Assembly: GCA_947628325.1 (NCBI GenBank)
Contig: CANQZL010000103.1
Location: forward strand, 1 to 5,922
Reading direction: 5' to 3'
DNA: 5,922 nt
Source: an uncultured Bacilli bacterium
GTDB lineage: Bacteria; Bacillota_I; Bacilli_A; RF39; UBA660
The notes under the pieces were generated by a model that worked only from the letters and a program-made list of their open reading frames with translations, was not told where the DNA came from and searched no databases. Both the position numbers and the translations under genes were made by a program. This document shows, in pieces, positions 1 through 5,894 of the stretch; within the stretch, counting starts at the first letter, position 1, and the number at the start of each line of letters is the position of its first letter.

Positions 1-2162
1 TCATCGCTTAATATCAAAACTGAATTATTTTGTTTATCGAAATAAAAATTAAATCCTAAAGGTAATGCTGTATTTTTTAAAGTCATATCTAAGATATAAC
101 CTACTTCTATTGGATAAGAAATAGCTAAATCAGTCGTTTCTATACTACAGTCAAAATCTTCTGGATAAATAGTCAACTTATCCCCAATACCATAATCTAA
201 CTCATGATAATAATGTCTTACTTCTTTCTTTGTTTGAGGATTATATGATTTAAAAATAAGTGAATCTATTAGTATCGCTTTATCTTTCATATCTTCATAT
301 TTTAAACCTAGTTTTTTAATATAACGCTTGTATTCATCTTCTCCGACTTTAATAGCCCTTATACTTTTATAATTATCAATACTATTGTTGCATTTATTAT
401 GCGAAAACATATAATCTTGATAATGATAATATACATAATCTTCACTAACTGGATAATTAATTGCATATAACGAGTATGTAGCAATCTTAGAATACTCTTT
501 AATTGAATCTAAAGCATATACCTCATCAATATTATCCATCTCTGATTGTTTGATACCTAACCTCATATTATAATTAATATCATAATCGCTTAAATAAGCA
601 TCGTATAATAGATTTACAAAATATGTTACTGATATAAATAAAATAAGACAGATAACTAAAGAAATAACTGTTGGACGATATTTTTTTCTATTTCTTCTTA
701 AATTTTTATAAAATATGTTACCTCCAACACCAAATATTTTAGTTATTATTGATGGTACTTTTAAACTACTCTTTTTAACTTTTATATTTTCATTATTTCG
801 AATAGCTTCAATTGGATTTATTTTAGAAGCTTTATAAGCACTTCTTAAAGATGATAAAAATACTGTTATAATACTAAGAAGTATGGCTAAGATAACAAAT
901 TCAATCGATATATGAAAAATAATATTAGCGTTATATACATCTTTTAGAACATTATTATTAATTGTAAGTAAAAGATAAGAAATACCATAACCAGCTAATA
1001 AACCTAATGGTATACTTGTTAGACATAATAATAAAGCTTCATAATAAATTGAATATCTAATTTGTTTTTTAGTAGCTCCAATACTTGATAACATCCCATA
1101 TTGTTTAATTTTTTCTGTTATGGAAATATCAAAACTATTTTTGATACATAAAATAGAAGTTACGATAATAATTAGAGCGATTACCGCACATATGGTAGCT
1201 ATTGGTTTTAAATCCGAATTTTTAAACCAATTAGTTTCTATAGTAATTAAACTACCATTATAATACGGAACAAACTTAACTTCATCAAAAAAATCTTGAT
1301 ACTCTTTTTTAAACGAATCACTAAACTTGAATTCAGTAATTTCACTTTTATTTAAAATATTTTCATATTTTTTTAAATCGTAATTAATAAGATTAGCAGT
1401 TACTTCATTTTTATTTCTTAATCCCTTTTTAGTATATCTAACAAATAAATTATAATTACCATTTAAATTATCTTCCTCAAGTTTAGTTAAATGAACATAA
1501 CCACATAAATCATCAAGTTTATTTTGAATACTATTATAAATACCAACAATTTTATATGTCGTAGGTTTACGATTAATAATATTATAATCTATACTTGCTT
1601 CTTCTTCTGACCAAGGAATGACCCTAGTACCAGAAGCATTTAAATCATTAGCTAGATTATAATCATCATAAAAATGTTTATCTTCTAAAGTACCTAAATC
1701 ATAAGTTATTTCATCGCCAATTTTATATTTATGATCTTTATATACTGTTGCTCGTGAATCTAAAATAATTTCATGACTATTTTGTGGTAAACGACCACTT
1801 ACTAATTCAATCCCTAAGTTATTAAATGCGTCTTCTGTTAAAGCTTTTACTTCAACAAAATAAATATAATACCATTCATCTTGATTATCAGTATAACCAA
1901 GATGTTTAGTTAAATAAAACTTTTCTATATTACGATTTTCTTCAAAATATTTTAAATCTGTGCTAGAAACATTTTCAAAATAATAATGATAATTACCATA
2001 TCTTTCAATTGTTTCTTTAGTCATTGTTGCTTTAACACTACTAAAGATATTGGCAACAGCAGTAATTAAAGCAACAGAAAAAATTATTCCAACTATTGTA
2101 ACAATAGTTCTTTTTTTATTTAATTTTATGCTTTTTATAGTAAGTTTATTTAATAAAGACAT
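1..2162 (-). CDS. FtsX/MacB-type ABC transporter permease, 3' end outside the window
   Basis: This is the membrane subunit of an ABC exporter, partner of the ATPase encoded just upstream. The ATG at 2162 follows an AGGTGAG ribosome site (2167-2173) and lies 12 nt after the ATPase stop. From it, 720 complete codons are open to the left edge with no stop. Visible order: TM1 (about residues 19-41), a large extracellular region (about 42-315), three membrane segments (about 316-341, 375-398, 417-440), another at about 497-520, then a second extracellular region that is cut off. The loop after TM2 has the FtsX-family signature SSIGATKKQI (about 359-368). This is half of a duplicated MacB_PCD/FtsX layout, so a second FtsX domain with three helices is expected beyond the window. 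Relatives act in export, in antimicrobial-peptide resistance or by mechanotransmission. The substrate here cannot be read from sequence. Confidence 0.93.
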   Translation of the reverse strand, partial: MSLLNKLTIKSIKLNKKRTIVTIVGIIFSVALITAVANIFSSVKATMTKETIERYGNYHYYFENVSSTDLKYFEENRNIEKFYLTKHLGYTDNQDEWYYIYFVEVKALTEDAFNNLGIELVSGRLPQNSHEIILDSRATVYKDHKYKIGDEITYDLGTLEDKHFYDDYNLANDLNASGTRVIPWSEEEASIDYNIINRKPTTYKIVGIYNSIQNKLDDLCGYVHLTKLEEDNLNGNYNLFVRYTKKGLRNKNEVTANLINYDLKKYENILNKSEITEFKFSDSFKKEYQDFFDEVKFVPYYNGSLITIETNWFKNSDLKPIATICAVIALIIIVTSILCIKNSFDISITEKIKQYGMLSSIGATKKQIRYSIYYEALLLCLTSIPLGLLAGYGISYLLLTINNNVLKDVYNANIIFHISIEFVILAILLSIITVFLSSLRSAYKASKINPIEAIRNNENIKVKKSSLKVPSIITKIFGVGGNIFYKNLRRNRKKYRPTVISLVICLILFISVTYFVNLLYDAYLSDYDINYNMRLGIKQSEMDNIDEVYALDSIKEYSKIATYSLYAINYPVSEDYVYYHYQDYMFSHNKCNNSIDNYKSIRAIKVGEDEYKRYIKKLGLKYEDMKDKAILIDSLIFKSYNPQTKKEVRHYYHELDYGIGDKLTIYPEDFDCSIETTDLAISYPIEVGYILDMTLKNTALPLGFNFYFDKQNNSVLILSD

Positions 2163-2174
2163 ATTACTCACCTA

Positions 2175-2846
2175 TTAATCAGAACTTACTATATGACCAT
2201 CTTCAAGTCTAATAATACGATCAGCTGATGATGCTAAATCTAGATTATGAGTAATCATGATAATCGTTTGATTATATTTTTTATTAGATATTTTAAGTAA
2301 TTCAACAATTTCCTCTGATGCTTTTGAATCCAAGTTCCCAGTTGGTTCATCCGCCAGGATAATAGCTGGTTTAGTAATCATAGCTCGTCCAATACTCGTT
2401 CTTTGTTGTTGCCCTCCTGATAACTCATTAGGTAGATGATTTCTTCGATCATTAAGTCCTAAAGTTTTTAATAGTTCATCTAATTCTTTAGCATCTACTT
2501 TTCTACCATCAAGTTCTAAAGGCAAAGTAATATTTTCTTCAACATTTAAAATAGGAATTAAATTATAAAACTGATATATTAAGCCTACTTGTCTTCTTCT
2601 AAATATAGCAAGAGCATCATCATTCATTTTATAAATATCTTCACCATCAATATAAACTTTACCACTTGTTGGACGATCAACTCCACCAATTAAGTGTAAC
2701 AAAGTTGACTTACCACTACCAGAAGCTCCAACTATAGCGACAAATTCACCTTTTTTAACACTAAACGATACTTTATCTAAAGCAACTACTTTAGTATTTT
2801 CTTTCCCATATATTTTAGTTAAATTATCTACTTTTAATATTTCCAT
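2175..2846 (-). CDS. ABC transporter ATP-binding protein, MacB/LolD/FtsE family
   Basis: This cytoplasmic nucleotide-binding subunit powers the permease encoded immediately downstream. At 223 aa it is a standard full-length member with all motifs intact: Walker A GASGSGKST (40-48), Q-loop Gln92 in IYQFYN, signature LSGGQ (142-146), Walker B IILADE with Glu167, D-loop NLDS (171-174) and switch His200. DEPTGNLDS is typical of the MacB/LolD/FtsE group, which works with FtsX-fold permeases. The start is supported by AGGGAG at 2853-2858, six bases before the ATG. The 12-nt gap to the permease, with its own ribosome site inside, indicates co-transcription. The pair has its own promoter after a terminator at 2901-2929. 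Enzyme class is near certain; the transported substrate is unknown. Confidence 0.97.
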   Translation of the reverse strand: MEILKVDNLTKIYGKENTKVVALDKVSFSVKKGEFVAIVGASGSGKSTLLHLIGGVDRPTSGKVYIDGEDIYKMNDDALAIFRRRQVGLIYQFYNLIPILNVEENITLPLELDGRKVDAKELDELLKTLGLNDRRNHLPNELSGGQQQRTSIGRAMITKPAIILADEPTGNLDSKASEEIVELLKISNKKYNQTIIMITHNLDLASSADRIIRLEDGHIVSSD

Positions 2847-2868
2847 ATAAATCTCCCTTAATACTAAT

Positions 2869-2902
2869 ATTATATTAAACCAAAATGACTTTTAAATGAC
2901 AA
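2869..2902 (-). promoter_or_regulatory. Candidate promoter of the ABC transporter genes
   Basis: On the minus strand a perfect TATAAT lies at 2869-2874 with a weak -35, TTTAAA, at 2891-2896 (16-nt spacer). An overlapping alternative is TTGTCA (2897-2902), 17 nt, TTTAAT (2874-2879). The site lies between the terminator of the preceding gene and the ATPase ribosome site, where a promoter is needed. The weak -35 coincides with a direct repeat, which suits an activator-dependent promoter. AT-rich DNA produces chance matches, so confidence is moderate. Confidence 0.55.
2883..2900 (-). promoter_or_regulatory. 11-bp-period direct repeat, possible response-regulator operator
   Basis: The minus strand has GTCATTT twice (2894-2900 and 2883-2889), separated by AAAA, giving an 11-bp period. 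Read as TTGTCAT-TTAA-AAGTCAT, it resembles the Pho-box pattern of two GTCA half-sites bound in tandem by OmpR/PhoB-family regulators. The promoter-proximal half ends 10 nt before the TATAAT at 2869-2874, the usual geometry for such activators. No regulator gene is visible in the window. The repeat itself is seen; the assignment of a binder is inference. Confidence 0.4.
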
Positions 2903-2929
2903 AAGAAAAAGAAGTTAACAAAACTTCTT
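2901..2929 (-). terminator. Intrinsic terminator after the membrane-anchored protein gene
   Basis: The minus strand reads AAGAAGTT, loop TTGTT, AACTTCTT (2929-2909), an uninterrupted 8-bp stem, followed by TTTCTTTT. The stem begins inside the TAA stop of the upstream gene (2928-2930). It has only two G-C pairs, so it may be leaky, but its placement and U-rich tail fit a Rho-independent terminator. Confidence 0.65.
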
Positions 2930-3632
2930 ACTTGACAATATTACTTATAATATTATTAAATTCATCTAAATACTCATTCTTCTTAAAAGTAATATTATTC
3001 TCCTTAATAGACCATTTTCCTTTATGAGCAACTAAATAATCTAAAGCTTCACCATAAGTATCCAAATTATTTATTACTTTATTACATTTTTTATTTAATT
3101 CATCTTTAAAATTAGTTACATCTACACTACCAATGACATCTAAATAAAAATCTATATAATACTTAGTTAATTTTTTATCTGCCATATAAGATAACTTTAT
3201 ATCTTCATCATCTAAATACTTATTAAATAATTTAAAATTCTCATTTATTTGAGCTTTCATATTAGAAATATTATCTTTAGATTTAGTAAATAATGAATCA
3301 TCACTATTAATATTATCATCACTTAAATAATTATATTGATTATCTGTATCTAATAAAAAATTTAAATTTTCTAAACTAGTATGAATATCTTTATAATAAG
3401 ATTTTATTGCTTCTTCTACTTTTTTATAACGAGATTTCTTAACTATAGTTCGATCTATTATACTAGAAACATCTTCATTATTATTTACATCATACATCTT
3501 AGTAATTAATGATACTTCTTTCCTTATTTTAGCTTCCATACTATAATCTATTCCTAATTTTATAGCAACTACTAATAATAGAAGTAAAATAATAATTATA
3601 CAACTTAATATTAATATTTTTTTCTTTTTCAT
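2928..3632 (-). CDS. Membrane-anchored extracellular protein of unknown function
   Basis: The product has 234 aa: a lysine-rich N-terminus (KKKK at 2-5), one strongly hydrophobic segment (about 6-27) and a long hydrophilic remainder rich in Lys, Asn, Asp and Ile. This predicts a single N-terminal membrane anchor with the bulk outside the cell. The outside part looks mostly helical (about 33-48, 68-95, 118-145, 172-200). It ends in a more distinctive stretch with KGKW (204-207) followed by a strand-like KENNITF segment, which I think recurs in hypothetical proteins of low-GC Gram-positives but cannot name. There is no catalytic motif, repeat or sorting signal. The start is fixed by AAGGAG at 3640-3645, seven bases before the ATG. 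The gene has its own promoter and terminator, so a link to the sortase or the ABC transporter rests on proximity only. Confidence 0.85.
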   Translation of the reverse strand: MKKKKILILSCIIIILLLLLVVAIKLGIDYSMEAKIRKEVSLITKMYDVNNNEDVSSIIDRTIVKKSRYKKVEEAIKSYYKDIHTSLENLNFLLDTDNQYNYLSDDNINSDDSLFTKSKDNISNMKAQINENFKLFNKYLDDEDIKLSYMADKKLTKYYIDFYLDVIGSVDVTNFKDELNKKCNKVINNLDTYGEALDYLVAHKGKWSIKENNITFKKNEYLDEFNNIISNIVK

Positions 3633-3659
3633 AATGATACTCCTTAACCGTGTATAAAT

Positions 3660-3688
3660 AGTATATCTAGATTATTAAGTATAATCAA
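3660..3688 (-). promoter_or_regulatory. Candidate sigma-A-type promoter of the membrane-anchored protein gene
   Basis: On the minus strand, TTGATT (3683-3688), a 17-nt spacer and TATACT (3660-3665) precede the AAGGAG ribosome site by about 15 nt. A second ATTGATT copy at 3696-3702 lies 13 bp upstream of the one containing the -35. Spacing is ideal and both hexamers are good. The rest of the 126-nt gap up to the sortase stop is AT-rich, with no clear terminator and no reading frame of note. Confidence 0.6.
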
Positions 3689-3758
3689 TTAATAAAATCA
3701 ATCTTAACATTATAATTTACACAATATATTAATAATATGCTTTATTTTTTTTAATATG

Positions 3759-4448
3759 TTAAATATCTTCTTTAGCTACTATAACTATATACTTATTTTT
3801 ATATTCACTATAGTCTTTATGAAAAGAACAAGTTTGTAAAATAAGTATTTTTGATTCTTCATCTAATTGAATATCTAAATCATACCAAGATTTATCTTTT
3901 AAATAGTTTAAATGTTTTAACCAATCTTCTTGTTTAATATTAACATTCATATATTGATAATCTTCTTTTTCTACATAAACAGAAAATATGATATATGTTT
4001 TGATACTCTCTTCAGTTAGTACTTTTATTTGTCTATGAGAAGAAGCATATTCTTTATTATAATAGTTTTCTAATTCTTTAAAAGGAATATCTAGTTGTTT
4101 AGAATTATGTCCATATATTAATATTTTTTTATCATTAAAGTTAACTCGATAATCTAGAAATATTGATCCTTTAATATCATATTCTTTATATAAGTTATGT
4201 TTTAAATAATAAGAATTATTATTTTTTTTAACAATAGGTTCACTAATATTAGTATCATCTATACTTATATATCCAATAATATCTTCATTATTATATTCTA
4301 CTTTTAAATTATTAATTAAATCACTTGGACTAATTTTAGTAACTATTTCTTCTACTGGAAGTTTATCTTCATAGTAAGCATTACTTAGTAATGGCTGATA
4401 AGTTATTAAACTAAAAATTGCTAAAGTAAAAATAATAAGTCTTTTCAT
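3759..4448 (-). CDS. Class B sortase (cysteine transpeptidase)
   Basis: This is a membrane-associated transpeptidase that cleaves a sorting signal and links the protein to cell-wall peptide or a pilin. It has 229 aa from the chosen start. An N-terminal signal or anchor helix (about 3-20) ends near SNA-YY (22-26). The sortase fold begins near residue 58 (GYISIDDTNISEP). Class B hallmarks follow: NNSYYL, GSIFLDYR, catalytic His114 in IYGHN, FKELENYY, and catalytic Cys207 in LILQTC. The usual Arg shortly after Cys aligns with Tyr220 (after Lys219) in NKYIVIVAK; no Arg follows the Cys, which is unusual. An in-frame ATG exists at 4460. I prefer 4448 because GGGTGAT (4452-4458) is well placed for it, while the promoter would start the RNA at about 4460, leaving no leader for the upstream ATG. 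The NPYTN protein encoded at 5141-5839 is the obvious substrate. Confidence 0.93.
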   Translation of the reverse strand: MKRLIIFTLAIFSLITYQPLLSNAYYEDKLPVEEIVTKISPSDLINNLKVEYNNEDIIGYISIDDTNISEPIVKKNNNSYYLKHNLYKEYDIKGSIFLDYRVNFNDKKILIYGHNSKQLDIPFKELENYYNKEYASSHRQIKVLTEESIKTYIIFSVYVEKEDYQYMNVNIKQEDWLKHLNYLKDKSWYDLDIQLDEESKILILQTCSFHKDYSEYKNKYIVIVAKEDI

Positions 4449-4451
4449 TAT

Positions 4452-4458
4452 ATCACCC
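4452..4458 (-). promoter_or_regulatory. Ribosome binding site deciding the sortase start
   Basis: The minus strand reads GGGTGAT followed by ATA and the ATG at 4448. GGTGAT matches the inner part of the anti-Shine-Dalgarno complement, and its GG lies about seven bases before the start. The upstream in-frame ATG at 4460 has no purine-rich site. Confidence 0.6.
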
Positions 4459-4467
4459 ATAATATCA

Positions 4468-4496
4468 ATCGTACTTTACTAAAGCTTGTTAGTCAA
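4468..4496 (-). promoter_or_regulatory. Candidate promoter of the sortase gene
   Basis: On the minus strand, TTGACT (4491-4496), a 17-nt spacer and TACGAT (4468-4473) form a sigma-A-like promoter with a strong -35 and a weaker -10. The predicted transcription start, about seven bases on, falls at or next to the ATG at 4460. The leader to the preferred start at 4448 would be only about 12 nt. The rest of the gap up to 4569 shows no convincing terminator. Confidence 0.55.
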
Positions 4497-4569
4497 CTAT
4501 TTTTTTATATGATAAAAAGTTTCAATAAAGAGGTTTTATCTATTAATATTATATGATTTATTAATTTTT

Positions 4570-5070
4570 TTAATATATTGCTTCATATTTAATATTTAAT
4601 GATAAATCAAGATGTAAACTTTCATATATTTTTTTATCTAATTTAGGGTACCAAATTTTTACTTTTATAGTAGTTTTACTTAAAGATTTTAAAATATCTC
4701 CCTTTAAAAGAGAATTCCCATCTAAATAATTTAATTGATATTTAAAGATATTATCATTAGAAGAAGATATATTTATATCAGTTATTTTAGCATCTAAAGA
4801 TCCTCTATTAAATATATCCATCGTAAACTCATAAAAATCATTTTCATTATTTAAAGTAACATCTAATAATAATTTATTATTATCTAATTTAATATCACCT
4901 TTACTACTTAAAGGATTTATAACTATATTATTAAACTCAATATTCCACATATATGTTGTATCTATTTTTTCATGACTAATAGCATATATAAATTTAATAG
5001 AACATAAACTAATAATTAAGATACTAAGTAATATCATTAATCCTTGTAAAATATGAATTTGTTTTTTCAT
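4570..5070 (-). CDS. Small secreted or membrane-tethered beta-rich protein, TasA-like
   Basis: The product has 166 aa. A basic start (MKK) and a hydrophobic helix (about 9-29) ending in IYA-IS form a signal peptide or membrane anchor. The remainder alternates hydrophobic and polar residues as in a beta-sandwich. LLLDVTLNNENDFYEFTMDI (67-86), then FNRGSLDAKIT, matches the pattern 'xDFYEFTxDxxNxGxxDA' that I associate with secreted TasA/CalY-like fibre proteins and related hypothetical proteins of Firmicutes; the assignment is by eye. There is no NPxTN/LPxTG signal, so the sortase would not anchor it by the usual route. GAGGTGG at 5074-5080 supports the start. The gene sits between the NPYTN protein and the sortase, suggesting a role in the same surface structure, but it has its own promoter and follows a terminator. 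Confidence 0.82.
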   Translation of the reverse strand: MKKQIHILQGLMILLSILIISLCSIKFIYAISHEKIDTTYMWNIEFNNIVINPLSSKGDIKLDNNKLLLDVTLNNENDFYEFTMDIFNRGSLDAKITDINISSSNDNIFKYQLNYLDGNSLLKGDILKSLSKTTIKVKIWYPKLDKKIYESLHLDLSLNIKYEAIY

Positions 5071-5091
5071 CTTCCACCTCTTTGGTCATTT

Positions 5092-5120
5092 ATTATACTA
5101 AAGAATTAATAATATTTAAA
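5092..5120 (-). promoter_or_regulatory. Candidate promoter of the small TasA-like gene
   Basis: On the minus strand, TTTAAA (5115-5120), a 17-nt spacer and a perfect TATAAT (5092-5097) lie just after the terminator at 5125-5155 and before the GAGGTGG ribosome site. The predicted leader is short, about 15 nt. The -35 is weak and the same hexamer as at the ABC promoter. Confidence 0.55.
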
Positions 5121-5124
5121 CCCT

Positions 5125-5155
5125 AAAAAAAATTTGAGAATTACTCAAATTTTTT
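5125..5155 (-). terminator. Intrinsic terminator overlapping the end of the NPYTN protein gene
   Basis: The arms 5144-5155 and 5127-5138 are perfectly complementary over 12 bp with a 5-nt loop (5139-5143). On the minus strand the hairpin ends in CTCAAA followed by eight T. The upstream arm is the last four codons (KKFE) and the TAA stop forms most of the loop. The plus strand is also followed by a T run, so the element could work in both directions, although no plus-strand gene approaches it here. Confidence 0.8.
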
Positions 5156-5839
5156 AATTTTTATTTTTGTATATATAACTAGACTAGCTAAAGATACAAT
5201 TAAAATAATGAGATAAGCTATAACAAAATCATTTGTATATGGATTTTTAGATGGCTTTTTATTTTCTTCTTGTTCGGTTTCATTTGGTTTATTTTCTTCT
5301 GGAGTTTTATTTTCTTCTTCACTTTCATTAGGTTTTTCTTGTGGATTAGTTGGTGTAAACTCTATTGCAATATTATTAAATGTTATATTATTTTCTGCTG
5401 TAACAACTCCTTCTATAACATTCATTTCAATGGAATTAATATAAGTCTTATATTTATTATTTAATTGTTGAGTTATAACATAATTTGCTCCATCAGGCAA
5501 ATCATATATAGTTACTGATTCATTACTCTTTAAAGTAATACTTGCCTCACCATTAGCAGCAAACAACATATAGTTTTCTTCCCCATTTTTAGTATATCTA
5601 TAAGCCCCTCTTACTTCATCTATTTTTAATTTATAAGTATATACTTGAGCATTGTTATCATTTTGAATATTAACAATTGTTAAAGGATATAAAATGGCTG
5701 CTTCATTATAATTATTAAATTCATTAGCAATTTGATCAGGATTTCCTTCTTTTTTCAAATTTTCTTGATAATAATAATCTGAAACATTAAGAATAATAGT
5801 AATTAATATGACTAAAATGTAAATATACTTTCTTTGCAT
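5141..5839 (-). CDS. Cell-wall-anchored surface protein with pilin-like domain and NPYTN sorting signal
   Basis: Probable substrate of the sortase at 3759-4448. From the ATG at 5839 (232 aa), a signal or anchor helix spans about 5-18. A beta-rich domain follows (about 52-160) with SVTIYDLPDGANYVITQ, the pattern of FctA/Spy0128-type or DUF7601-like Gram-positive pilin domains. Next comes a low-complexity Pro/Glu/Asn/Lys stalk (about 162-198), then NPYTN (199-203), a membrane helix (about 205-223) and a basic tail (KIKIKK), forming a complete sorting signal. Family Lys and Glu residues expected for an internal isopeptide bond appear to be Asn57 and Gln124. An in-frame GTG at 5848 would add three residues; both starts have only a weak AGTAG-like ribosome site, so ATG is preferred. 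The signal-peptide cleavage site is poor. The gene ends in a strong hairpin. Adhesion or pilus-like function is inferred from architecture. Confidence 0.88.
   Translation of the reverse strand: MQRKYIYILVILITIILNVSDYYYQENLKKEGNPDQIANEFNNYNEAAILYPLTIVNIQNDNNAQVYTYKLKIDEVRGAYRYTKNGEENYMLFAANGEASITLKSNESVTIYDLPDGANYVITQQLNNKYKTYINSIEMNVIEGVVTAENNITFNNIAIEFTPTNPQEKPNESEEENKTPEENKPNETEQEENKKPSKNPYTNDFVIAYLIILIVSLASLVIYTKIKIKKFE
5231..5245 (-). other. NPYTN sorting motif (class B sortase recognition)
   Basis: These codons read Asn-Pro-Tyr-Thr-Asn, preceded by KKPSK and followed by Asp-Phe, a hydrophobic helix and a Lys-rich tail. Class B sortases of the SrtB type recognise NPQTN/NPKTG-like motifs; this matches NPxTN with Tyr in the variable position. 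Cleavage would be expected between Thr and Asn. Confidence 0.85.
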
Positions 5840-5865
5840 AATCTTCACTACTTTCTACTATCTTT

Positions 5866-5894
5866 ATTATATTATTTTTCTAAAATAATAGCAA
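5866..5894 (-). promoter_or_regulatory. Candidate promoter of the NPYTN surface protein gene
   Basis: On the minus strand, TTGCTA (5889-5894), a 17-nt spacer and a perfect TATAAT (5866-5871) lie about 25 nt upstream of the start codons. The remaining bases to the right edge are AT-rich, with no further gene or hairpin that I can support. Confidence 0.55.

Noticed and set aside
1..2162. Possible broken or truncated permease because no stop is visible
   Set aside because: The frame is open without interruption to the window edge and the second half-domain is simply cut by the window. No frameshift or internal stop is seen.
3598..3632. Possible lipoprotein signal (LILSC at residues 7-11) in the unknown membrane protein
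   Set aside because: The hydrophobic stretch lies mostly after the Cys, not before it, so it is a normal transmembrane anchor rather than a lipobox.
3683..3702. Two ATTGATT copies 13 bp apart upstream of the unknown membrane protein gene
   Set aside because: One copy contains the -35 hexamer. Such a short AT-rich repeat at a non-helical period is too weak to claim as an operator.
4503..4542. GATAAAA...TTTTATC inverted repeat between the TasA-like gene and the sortase
   Set aside because: Only 7 A/T-rich base pairs with a loop of about 16 nt and no T run after it on the minus strand. It is not supported as a terminator and is expected by chance at this base composition.
5270..5464. Plus-strand reading frame of 64 codons, rich in Phe, Ile and Trp
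   Set aside because: It is the complement of the stalk and late domain of the NPYTN protein. The Glu/Asn/Lys-rich codons of that gene read as Phe/Ile on the other strand, and there is no ribosome site or plausible function.
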